Assembly (NCBI RefSeq): GCF_020405225.1
Contig: NZ_CP084477.1
Span: 1 to 57,942, forward strand
Length of the DNA stretch: 57,942 nucleotides
Source: Natrinema sp. DC36
GTDB taxonomy: Archaea; Halobacteriota; Halobacteria; Halobacteriales; Natrialbaceae
Reading direction: 5' to 3'
Below the pieces are notes generated by a model. It was not told the origin of the DNA. It made no database searches and saw nothing but the letters and a program-made list of their open reading frames with translations. This document shows, piece after piece, positions 15,462-22,262 of the stretch. The position numbers and the translations under genes were made by a program. How positions within the stretch are numbered: the stretch's first letter is position 1; every line of letters starts with the position of its first letter.

Positions 15462-16250
15462 TTAGTCGCTCAGTTCAGGCCGCAGCGGGATGCCTTCCCA
15501 CTTCGCATGGCACCCTCGGCAGAGGGTGACGAGATTGTCCACCGAGTCGGCTTCATGAGGGTCGTCGAACTCCATTCGTGGGAAGATATGGTGAACCGAT
15601 AGTCCGGCGCCATGCTCGGAGCGGTGTTCTTCTTCGGACACTCCGCAACCCTGGCACTGGTATCCGTCTGCGGCGAGCGCTCTCTGACGGATCTCGGGCC
15701 AGTTCTTGTTTTGGGTGTAGCCACCCTTCCAGTTGTGGTGGTCGGGACCGCGCATCTGATCACCCTTCCAATCGGTGTAGCAATCTCGATTACAGAACAC
15801 GTTCTCCCCGTTTACATCGGCGGGTGCTCGCGTCACCTCACCGCCACAATTAGAGCACGTGTAGGTCTGTTTCCCACCCTTCCATTGTGAGTGGTTTTCC
15901 CCAGAGAATTGTTTACGCCACTCTGGCTCACAGCCTTTGTCCGTACAGAAGTGGTGGTCGCATTTCCGATAATTCCCAGGAGGAACCCGGATTTCGTCAC
16001 CACACCAAGAACACTCGGTCTTGACACCGGCAATGCTCTCTCCGTGAGCCTTCTTGTGGTGAGTTTTCATCCCTCGCTCGCTCTGAAAGTCCTCACGCCC
16101 GCAGGTAGGGCATTCAATATCGGATGTTTCGACCAGGCTCTCTCCATGCGTTCTGGAGTGGTGGATCTTCATCGCTCGACCAGTCTCGAAGTTGTCACCG
16201 CAGGTCGGGCACTCGGTACTGTTTTCCGTGCTGTTATCTGATTTAGACAT
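15462..16250 (-). CDS. HNH endonuclease with two C2H2 fingers
   Basis: This 262-residue endonuclease has two N-terminal C2H2-type fingers (ECPTCGDNFE...HHSRTH and ECPTCGREDFQ...HHKKAH), further zinc pairs, two ENHSQWKGG/DHHNWKGG boxes and a C-terminal HNH nuclease (CQGCG, SVHHIFPR, DNLVTLCRGCH). I place the start at the ATG at 16250, because it follows a structured leader exactly as in the HNH gene at 2115; an upstream ATG at 16343 would translate through the leader. The gene interrupts the conserved head-connector to tail-completion order, so it is very probably an insertion. Confidence 0.85.
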   Translation of the reverse strand: MSKSDNSTENSTECPTCGDNFETGRAMKIHHSRTHGESLVETSDIECPTCGREDFQSERGMKTHHKKAHGESIAGVKTECSWCGDEIRVPPGNYRKCDHHFCTDKGCEPEWRKQFSGENHSQWKGGKQTYTCSNCGGEVTRAPADVNGENVFCNRDCYTDWKGDQMRGPDHHNWKGGYTQNKNWPEIRQRALAADGYQCQGCGVSEEEHRSEHGAGLSVHHIFPRMEFDDPHEADSVDNLVTLCRGCHAKWEGIPLRPELSD

Positions 16251-16339
16251 GCTTCGTGCACCACACGAAGCGCGGTCGGACGTCCTACCGTCCGGCCTTT
16301 TCAGGCTACGCGCTTCGTTATCAGATAGTGGTGCGGTTG
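16251..16339 (-). promoter_or_regulatory. Structured RNA leader, copy 2
   Basis: This element has the same box CAACCG-N5-CTATC as copy 1. Outer stem GCACCAC/GTGGTGC (16334-16328 with 16264-16258) leads into a 10-bp stem ACGAAGCGCG/CGCGCTTCGT (16318-16309 with 16274-16265). That encloses hairpin GCC/GGC (306-304 with 297-295 in the 16,000s) and hairpin CGGACG/CGTCCG (16294-16289 with 16282-16277, loop GTAGGA). Alternative pairing GCTTCGTG with CACGAAGC (16271-16264 with 16258-16251) ends at the base before the ATG. Confidence 0.75.
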
Positions 16340-16360
16340 ACATGTAAATCCCTCGGTCAG

Positions 16361-17233
16361 TCAGGGTAGCTTGGAATCCGGCTCCAGTAGCTTTTCGGCC
16401 CTCTCACGCATTTCTTCAGCCTTTGATTCCACATTATAGAGTTTTGCATTATCGGGTATTTGGACTGAGATTTCCTCCGTGAATTCAGCCCCCGAAAGCA
16501 ATGCAACTGCACGCCTGACATTGCTCGGAATGTTTTCAGCACCGTAATCCCAGTCCAAATATATCGCATTCGACAGACTGGCGATCTCGTCATCCATCGC
16601 GTGGACGTTGAGATACAGCTCGCTGATCCCGTCGTTGTTCACACGGCCCCAGTAGTCCTCGCCACGGTGGGTCAGCCCGGCGCCGCCATCGTAGGCGTCT
16701 TCTGCGACCCAGTCGTCGTAGCCGCCCTCGGCGTTGATGACGTGCAACTCGTTGATGGCGTCGACGTCCTTCCGGTCGAGGCGGATCCGCGTGTACGCTG
16801 GGACGGTCTCGTCGACGGGCGGCTCGAGCGCTTCAGGCTCGCCGATCGCGATGCGGATCTCCCGCTTCGGATCGCGTCGGTCCTTCCGCCAGTGCTCGTA
16901 CCGCGGCCCCGACTCGAGCAGCGCGTCGCTGTTCTTCCGGAAACGATGCCGGTCGCGCTCGCTTGCGCCGTGGACCATCCCTCCATGACTGGAGATATCG
17001 TGTTCGTCATCCCGCGTTCGCGGCGCCGTGGGGATGTCGATCTCCGTCGCCTCGCTGAGGATGTCGGCCCCATCGGGGGCGTACCAGTGGCGCTTGTAGG
17101 CTCGCTCGAGCCACCGACTCTGCGACGCGATCGCGTCGACGGCGAGCTGCTTGTCCTGACCGAGGTCGCCCGGCAGTGCTGACTTCTGCAGGGCTCGCCG
17201 GAGATCCTCGAGGGTGCAGTATCCTGTTGCCAT
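16361..17233 (-). CDS. Head-tail connector/adaptor protein
   Basis: This 290-residue protein starts with the adaptor-like helical signature YCTLEDLRRALQ...LAVDAIASQSRWLERAYKRHWY, as in gp6/gp15-type connector proteins that bind the portal ring. The remainder is a long insert ending in a helical tail (AEEMRERAEKLLE). It lies between capsid accessory genes and tail completion genes. The adaptor call rests on the N-terminal helices and position. Confidence 0.65.
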   Translation of the reverse strand: MATGYCTLEDLRRALQKSALPGDLGQDKQLAVDAIASQSRWLERAYKRHWYAPDGADILSEATEIDIPTAPRTRDDEHDISSHGGMVHGASERDRHRFRKNSDALLESGPRYEHWRKDRRDPKREIRIAIGEPEALEPPVDETVPAYTRIRLDRKDVDAINELHVINAEGGYDDWVAEDAYDGGAGLTHRGEDYWGRVNNDGISELYLNVHAMDDEIASLSNAIYLDWDYGAENIPSNVRRAVALLSGAEFTEEISVQIPDNAKLYNVESKAEEMRERAEKLLEPDSKLP

Positions 17234-17236
17234 AAC

Positions 17237-17800
17237 TCATACCTCCTTGTACGTGCCGTCGATTTCGAAGATGATCAAGTTGATCGCGAGCGTTCCCGAC
17301 CAGTCTGTCGCCGTGATCTCGATGAGTTTGTCGTCACCCTCGTCGACAGTCCACGCAACCGCGTCGATAACCTGCGAGGCGATGGCGGACCCTTGACTTC
17401 CGCCAGGGACGTGGTCCTCGATGAACGTCGTCCCGTGACTGGGGGCAGTCCCGGTCGACCCTGGGTTAAACTCCGAGACCGTGCCGGAGAACGCGCGCTC
17501 AGTACCGCTTTTGAGGTTGTTCGCCGTAACGGCTGTGGCGTCGTTGGCGTCGCCGCCGAACGATATGTCGATGTCCATATCCCCTGACGACCGCGGGAGA
17601 AAGACGACGTCGTAGTCGTAGCCGCTGCCATCAGGGTTGTCTGTGTGGACGTAGATCGAATCGTCAGTGCCGACATTCGAGAACCGGCTGGAGACCGTCC
17701 ACGCTCGTCCCTTGTTGATGAGGAAGGACTGGACGTCGATGACCGGCTGTTGCCGAAGGCCTTTGACGAGGTGTTTGAAGACCTCGAGTGAGACAACCAT
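17237..17800 (-). CDS. Capsid-associated protein, unknown
   Basis: This 187-residue beta-rich protein (YDYDVVFLPRSSGDMDIDISF, KLIEITATDWSGTLAINLIIFE) is encoded 3 bases upstream of the connector gene. The composition suits a capsid spike or neck protein. No family is recognised. Confidence 0.55.
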   Translation of the reverse strand: MVVSLEVFKHLVKGLRQQPVIDVQSFLINKGRAWTVSSRFSNVGTDDSIYVHTDNPDGSGYDYDVVFLPRSSGDMDIDISFGGDANDATAVTANNLKSGTERAFSGTVSEFNPGSTGTAPSHGTTFIEDHVPGGSQGSAIASQVIDAVAWTVDEGDDKLIEITATDWSGTLAINLIIFEIDGTYKEV

Positions 17801-17806
17801 AGCGGG

Positions 17807-18118
17807 CTATCCGCCGCCCGCCGAGAGTGTGATTGTTGCCTCGTCGCCCACGCCACCGCTCCCGCTGGAGCAGCGGATCCGGACGGTTGCCATCCCGGTC
17901 CTCATCGTGTCGTCGTAGTCCGCCGAGCCAGTGTGCTCCGAGCCGACGTTCTCGATCCACTCGCCGCCCCGTCGGCGGACATCCCACTGATACTCCGCAG
18001 CGGCGTCACCGCGGATGTGCATCGACACGATCGTCGCACCGAGCATCCGAACCGAAGCCGATCCGCCGGCGGTCTCGATGTCGATCGTCTCCTCAGCAAC
18101 CTGTGGTGATTCCGCCAC
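17807..18118 (-). CDS. Small immunoglobulin-like virion protein
   Basis: This 103-residue protein looks like a single beta-sandwich domain (ASVRMLGATIVSMHIRG, QWDVRRRGGEWIENV, MATVRIRCSSG, ATITLSAGG). It lies in the head cluster and may decorate the capsid. The assignment comes from strand pattern and neighbours. Confidence 0.5.
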   Translation of the reverse strand: MAESPQVAEETIDIETAGGSASVRMLGATIVSMHIRGDAAAEYQWDVRRRGGEWIENVGSEHTGSADYDDTMRTGMATVRIRCSSGSGGVGDEATITLSAGGG

Positions 18119-18121
18119 GGG

Positions 18122-18658
18122 TTACTCCTCCAGTTCGTCGGCGTGCGTCTTGCACGGGCCGTCGTCGACGTCGCGGCCCCAGCCAGCGCCCCGGCTGCAG
18201 GGGTTGTCCATCTCGTCGGAATCGAAGTAGCCACACTTCTCGTCAGCGACCGCCTCGGGGTCGCGATGCGGGCCCTCGAGCACGCCGCTGTCCTCGTCGT
18301 CGGCGTCCGACCTATCGGACTCGTCGCCGGTGGAATCCGCTGACGTGTCGTTCTCGTCGTCTACGTCGATGTCGAGTTGGGCTTCGATCGCGTCCATCGA
18401 GTCCAGCTCCCCGTCGTCATCATCCGACTCGTCGTCAGGGGCGTCTGCATCGTCGGCGGTCTCGTCCTCGTCAACTGTGAGGTCTTCCGGTTCAGGGAGA
18501 GGCTCGACGCCGTCGCCAACGCGTTCGAAGTCACCGCGCTGCTCGCAGAGGTGTGCCGCCAGCTCGTCGCTGACGTCGGCCTGATCGCCAACCTCGAATC
18601 GCTTGTCGAGCGGACGGATGTACACCCGCCCGCCGGCGATCTTCTCAACGGTCGGCAT
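18122..18658 (-). CDS. Acidic head protein with C-terminal zinc knuckle
   Basis: This 178-residue protein has an N-terminal strand-rich module (VEKIAGGRVYIRPLDKRFEVGD), as in small head-completion proteins. A very acidic linker follows, then a C-terminal motif CGYFDSDEMDNPCSRGAGWG...GPCKTH. The closing AGWG-x5-GPC-x2-H pattern is shared with the small terminase at 25958-26557. Role unknown; it may be a capsid-bound protein touching DNA or terminase. Confidence 0.55.
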   Translation of the reverse strand: MPTVEKIAGGRVYIRPLDKRFEVGDQADVSDELAAHLCEQRGDFERVGDGVEPLPEPEDLTVDEDETADDADAPDDESDDDDGELDSMDAIEAQLDIDVDDENDTSADSTGDESDRSDADDEDSGVLEGPHRDPEAVADEKCGYFDSDEMDNPCSRGAGWGRDVDDGPCKTHADELEE

Positions 18659-18660
18659 GG

Positions 18661-19032
18661 TCAGGCGCTCCCGGTGGCGACGACGACCCAGCCCGAAGCC
18701 GTGCCGTCGATGTTTCGGACGGTCGCTGTTGCGCCCGCTGCGGTCATGTTCGATGGCCCGGTACCGACGAAGTCGGCGTCGGTGAACGACACCGTCGGCG
18801 TCGACGCTCCGCCGTTGTGAACGACGGTGACCTCGCGCCCCTCCTCTGCGGCGCTCGAGAGGTCGACCGTGTTCGTCCCGTCAGCGGTGACGACGTGGGT
18901 GTCCGCATCTTCGCTGACAACCGTATCCGCCCCGTTGGCTGGTGCGTCGGTCGCGACGTTGCCGCGGGCGCCGTCGTTGAGGTACTTGCCGTCCTCGAAA
19001 CGGGATCGGACCCGTTCGTTAGTAGTGGTCAT
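18661..19032 (-). CDS. Probable capsid decoration protein
   Basis: This 123-residue, Ala/Thr/Gly-rich, beta-type protein is encoded 12 bases downstream of the major capsid gene in transcription order, where lambda gpD-like cement proteins are usually found. The sequence (DGTNTVDLSSAAEEGREVTVVHN...GWVVVATGSA) fits a small beta-tulip or sandwich. Position is the main evidence. Confidence 0.55.
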   Translation of the reverse strand: MTTTNERVRSRFEDGKYLNDGARGNVATDAPANGADTVVSEDADTHVVTADGTNTVDLSSAAEEGREVTVVHNGGASTPTVSFTDADFVGTGPSNMTAAGATATVRNIDGTASGWVVVATGSA

Positions 19033-19044
19033 CTATGGCCCCCT

Positions 19045-20088
19045 CTACGCCACCGGGTCCTGGATGTTCGTCGACAGAGCCCCCGCCTGGAGCTCCTTGA
19101 TCTGGTAGTCGAACTGCCCCTCGAGCCAGTTGCGCGAGTGCAGAACGTTCTCGTTGACCTTGTCGGAGTTGGTCGTCTGGTCGACCTCCATCTCGCGGAA
19201 GAGGCCGAACGCCAGGTTCTCCGGGTTCGTCAGCATCGCGTAGCTGTTCGGCCAGCCGTTGACGCCGATGATGTCGTACTCGAACGGCGTGACGTCACCG
19301 TCGCCCATGAGGACGGCCGCGCCGCCGACGTCCTCGCGCTGGGTCAGGTCGTAGTGGTACTGCTGGACCTGGTCCGGACTGCAGAGGAAGGCGATCTTCT
19401 CCGGATCGCGGTAGCGCTGGGGCACGGTCTGGACCATGTCGTTGAACATCTTCGTGTCGATCGGGGCCGATCCCATGTCGACCTCGGGCATGGTGTCGAC
19501 CTCGCCCGCTGCGGTATCCTCGAGGCCGATGCGGTCCGAGGCGGTGTCCTCGCCCTCGGCGATCGCGATCCATCCGTTCCACGTTTCGTCGAGGGAGGCG
19601 TCGCCCCCGATGGACGCGAGGTTGCCGGTGTCTGCGTTCGCGCGGATACCGATCAGGCCGACGTCGTTCGCCCAGCGCTGGATGAACTCGTCGATGATGT
19701 ACTGCCCGAACTGGTCGTTCGCGTAGTGGGTGTTCTTGAGTGCGTCACGCTTGGGCTCGACGAGGATGTAGTACTGCTTGTCCGTCGTGTTGAACTTCAC
19801 CTCGCCGGATTCCGCGCCGGAGTTCTGGGTGCGGTTGCCCTCCTCGTCACGCGTGCCACCCGAGAGCATCGGGACGCCCAGCTTCGGGACGTCTGCCTCG
19901 AGGCGGTCCAGCGGCATCGTGTCGGCCATGTCGAGGATACGGACCTCTTCCTGCGTCCGGGTGAGGAACTCCTCGACCGTTTCGGGGGCGAGCTGGAAGC
20001 CGTTGAGTTCGGCCAGGCCGATGTCTTTCTGCGATCCGTGCAGTGCGTCGCGGTTCTGCTGTCGCGCCGGCGTCATGTTAGTGCTCAT
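19045..20088 (-). CDS. Major capsid protein, HK97 fold
   Basis: This 347-residue protein follows the protease/scaffold gene and has features of HK97-fold capsid proteins: an N-terminal helical arm (GFQLAPETVEEFLTRTQEEVRILDMADTM), a spine-helix region (YANDQFGQYIIDEFIQRWANDVGL) and A-domain segments (PEKIAFLCSPDQVQQYHYDL, TPFEYDIIGVNGWP). Mature shells form from hexamers and pentamers of this protein. Confidence 0.85.
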   Translation of the reverse strand: MSTNMTPARQQNRDALHGSQKDIGLAELNGFQLAPETVEEFLTRTQEEVRILDMADTMPLDRLEADVPKLGVPMLSGGTRDEEGNRTQNSGAESGEVKFNTTDKQYYILVEPKRDALKNTHYANDQFGQYIIDEFIQRWANDVGLIGIRANADTGNLASIGGDASLDETWNGWIAIAEGEDTASDRIGLEDTAAGEVDTMPEVDMGSAPIDTKMFNDMVQTVPQRYRDPEKIAFLCSPDQVQQYHYDLTQREDVGGAAVLMGDGDVTPFEYDIIGVNGWPNSYAMLTNPENLAFGLFREMEVDQTTNSDKVNENVLHSRNWLEGQFDYQIKELQAGALSTNIQDPVA

Positions 20089-20100
20089 TTGTATACCTCG

Positions 20101-20511
20101 TTAGGAGAGGGCCTTCCCCAGGTCCCCCAGTCCGCCGTCATCGTTCTCTTCGCCCTCGTCGGCCGCGGCCTCGAGCTGCTGGCTCTCGCCGCCGGCACCG
20201 GTCTGCTGGACGATCGTGTCGAGACGGTTCTCGACCTCGTCGACGCGGCCAGCCTTCTCGTTGAGTCGCTCGATCGCGTCGGCGACGCCGATGTCCGATT
20301 CTTCGTCGACACCGAGGGCAGCCTTCGCCGCGTCCTCGCGGACCTCGTAGGTCTCGCCGTCGATCTCGATCTCCGCGGTCTTCGCCTCCGGCCCGGTCAG
20401 ACTCTCGGTGAGGTTCTCGACCGCCTGCGTCAGGTCGTTGATCTGTTCTGCGTTCTGCTTGGCGAGGGACTTATCGCCGCCCTCGCCGTCGTTGGTGGAT
20501 TCGTCAGTCAT
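20101..20511 (-). CDS. Possible nested scaffold protein (internal start)
   Basis: An in-frame ATG at 20511 (MTDESTNDGEGG) begins just where the helical scaffold domain starts and would give a separate 136-residue scaffold, as lambda Nu3 does inside the protease gene. There is no strong ribosome-binding site, so this is a hypothesis from domain boundaries. Confidence 0.35.
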   Translation of the reverse strand: MTDESTNDGEGGDKSLAKQNAEQINDLTQAVENLTESLTGPEAKTAEIEIDGETYEVREDAAKAALGVDEESDIGVADAIERLNEKAGRVDEVENRLDTIVQQTGAGGESQQLEAAADEGEENDDGGLGDLGKALS

Positions 20512-21783
20512 GTCTGTCTCTGTGGATTTGGTGTCGGTGTCAGCAGCGGCCTCCGTGCCACTCTCGTCCGACGTGTCGCCGCCGGCATCGTTACTTTCCG
20601 TACTGTTCGTGTCGCTCCACTCGAGGCCGTGGGCGTCAGTGATGATCTCTACGGTGGCCTCCTCGGCAGCAACGAACTCGCCGGACTCCGAGTGCTGGTA
20701 GCCTTCGGTGCCGTCCTCGACTGCCAGCTCCCAGTTGCCGTCGCCCTCGCCGTCACTGCCATCCTCGTCTTCGTCCTCGTCCTCGTCATTCGACCACTCG
20801 CGAGCGGTGTGCTCCGAGAGATCGAAGTCCCACCCGCCCCGGTCAGTGAACCGTTGGATACCGTGATCGATGCCGGCGTCCTCGAGGACGTCCGCGGCCG
20901 CGTCGATCGTCGCGAACAGGCTGTCGCGGTTCTCCGTCGAGAGGGTCCGGCCCTCCTTGCCGACATCTGTATCGACGTCCTTGCCGAACGTCGGGTCCGA
21001 AGTACGGCCGGGTTCGTCACGGGTGAAGAACGCTTTCGCACGAGTGATCCACCCCTTCTCGCCGGGCTCGGTCGATCCCTCGACCTGGGCCGCCTCGTTG
21101 AGGACATCCCACATCTCCTGGGCGTCCGATTCGGAGTGGCCGCGCTCAAGCGCCTCCTCAACGAACCCGTTAGGGTCGCCGAGGTAGTCCCCGAGACGCT
21201 TCTCTGCATCGGCCTTCGTCTCGAGGATCTGTGCATCGGGGACCGCCGGGATGTCGACGGCCGACACCTCGCGGATGAGTCCATCGATGAGCTCCCAGAC
21301 GAGGGCATCCTCGCCGAGATCGTCAGGCACCGCGACGTCGTCGACGACGTCGTCGTCCTGCTCGTACGGGCCATCCCAGCCAACCTGGATCGCGCCGATC
21401 GAGTAGCCCTCGAGGATACCGTCGGCGATGAGTTCCCAGAGCGAGTTCTCGTTGATGGCCCACTCCTGAACCCACGCGCCGGCGTCGACGGTCGACCCGC
21501 CGATCTCTTCGGCCTCGTCGAGGACCTCGTTGCGCTCGAGTTCCATCCAGCCGTCGGGGAAGACGGCGTGCATGATGCCGCCGCCCGCCTCGCCGGCGTC
21601 GACGAACGCCTCGAACTGATCGGCGAAGCCGCGGATGGTCTCCTCGCGGGCGAAGTCGTTCTGGAGGTCCACCTTGTCGGGGACCATCACGATGCCAGCG
21701 GCGACCTGCTCGTCGTCGTCCTTCGTGACGAACTCGACGTCCTTGCGGAACTGGTCGCCACCTGCCTTCGTTACCGGTGGCAT
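20101..21783 (-). CDS. Prohead protease fused to scaffold domain
   Basis: This 560-residue protein starts with an XkdF/U35-like prohead serine protease. Candidate catalytic residues are His72 (GGIMHAVFPDGW) and Ser128 (LEGYSIGAIQVG), matching the family's H...GxSIG layout. A long acidic linker follows, with a Glu/Asp/Ser-rich region. The last 140 residues are helical and scaffold-like (NAEQINDLTQAVENLTESL, ADAIERLNEKAGRVDEVENRL). It should cleave itself and the scaffold during capsid maturation. It lies between portal and capsid genes. Confidence 0.8.
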   Translation of the reverse strand: MPPVTKAGGDQFRKDVEFVTKDDDEQVAAGIVMVPDKVDLQNDFAREETIRGFADQFEAFVDAGEAGGGIMHAVFPDGWMELERNEVLDEAEEIGGSTVDAGAWVQEWAINENSLWELIADGILEGYSIGAIQVGWDGPYEQDDDVVDDVAVPDDLGEDALVWELIDGLIREVSAVDIPAVPDAQILETKADAEKRLGDYLGDPNGFVEEALERGHSESDAQEMWDVLNEAAQVEGSTEPGEKGWITRAKAFFTRDEPGRTSDPTFGKDVDTDVGKEGRTLSTENRDSLFATIDAAADVLEDAGIDHGIQRFTDRGGWDFDLSEHTAREWSNDEDEDEDEDGSDGEGDGNWELAVEDGTEGYQHSESGEFVAAEEATVEIITDAHGLEWSDTNSTESNDAGGDTSDESGTEAAADTDTKSTETDMTDESTNDGEGGDKSLAKQNAEQINDLTQAVENLTESLTGPEAKTAEIEIDGETYEVREDAAKAALGVDEESDIGVADAIERLNEKAGRVDEVENRLDTIVQQTGAGGESQQLEAAADEGEENDDGGLGDLGKALS

Positions 21784-21786
21784 GTG

Positions 21787-22038
21787 TCAGTCCTCCTCGT
21801 CGTCCCACTGGATCATCGCGACGTGCTCGTCGCTTACCAGCGCCGTGTTGCCTTCGCCGACGAACGGGACCTGACCGATGCCAGTCGGGTCGTACTCCTC
21901 AGCCGCCTCGAGGCGGATGTAGCCCTCTGGGATACCCTGCTTCGGAAACTCGATGCTTCCAGAATCAGGGATCTCGACACTCTCACACTCGAGTTCGAGA
22001 AGTTCGTCGCCGAAACGGAGCGTTACGTGCGTAGCCAT
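21787..22038 (-). CDS. Small conserved-looking head-cluster protein
   Basis: This 83-residue acidic beta-type protein (VTLRFGDELLELECESVEIP, ending AMIQWDDEED) lies between portal and protease genes with 3-base spacing. Function unknown; possibly a portal- or scaffold-associated factor. Confidence 0.6.
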   Translation of the reverse strand: MATHVTLRFGDELLELECESVEIPDSGSIEFPKQGIPEGYIRLEAAEEYDPTGIGQVPFVGEGNTALVSDEHVAMIQWDDEED

Positions 22039-22041
22039 GCG

Positions 22042-22170
22042 TCACCCCTCGTCTTCGTCATCGGCGGCGTCCGCGTCGGCGTCCTTCGTCTTCCCGAGCT
22101 TCCTGGCTCGGTCAGTCGAAAGGACGCCACGCTTTGCGCCGCGCTCTGCGTTCTTTTGAGAATCAGTCAT
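22042..22170 (-). CDS. 42-residue basic/acidic small protein
   Basis: This small gene starts at ATG 22170 (MTDSQKNAERGAKRGVLSTD) and ends 3 bases before the next gene. The first half is basic and the last 15 residues are nearly all Asp/Glu/Ala. Tight packing supports it being real; function unknown. Confidence 0.6.
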   Translation of the reverse strand: MTDSQKNAERGAKRGVLSTDRARKLGKTKDADADAADDEDEG

Positions 22171-22262
22171 AGTCTGTGCCGGGACGCCCCCGGCGAAGGC
22201 CTCTGGCGCGGAGTCGAACCGCGCGCCGTCCAGGCAGAGGCGAGCCGCCTGCAGCCGCAGCG
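22171..22262 (-). other. Structured intergenic segment after portal gene
   Basis: This 92-base gap in an otherwise gapless operon folds on paper into GCCTCTG/CAGAGGC enclosing a GCGCGG-TTCGACT-CCGCGC arm that mimics a tRNA T-arm. A second hairpin, GCCGGG-GGCGT-CCCGGC, follows. No complete tRNA fits: no anticodon arm or matching 5' acceptor strand is present. It could be an RNA processing or attenuation site between portal and downstream genes. Confidence 0.4.

Noticed and set aside
22190-22250. Complete tRNA gene
   Set aside because: A T-arm mimic is present but no anticodon arm, D-arm or matching acceptor 5' strand.
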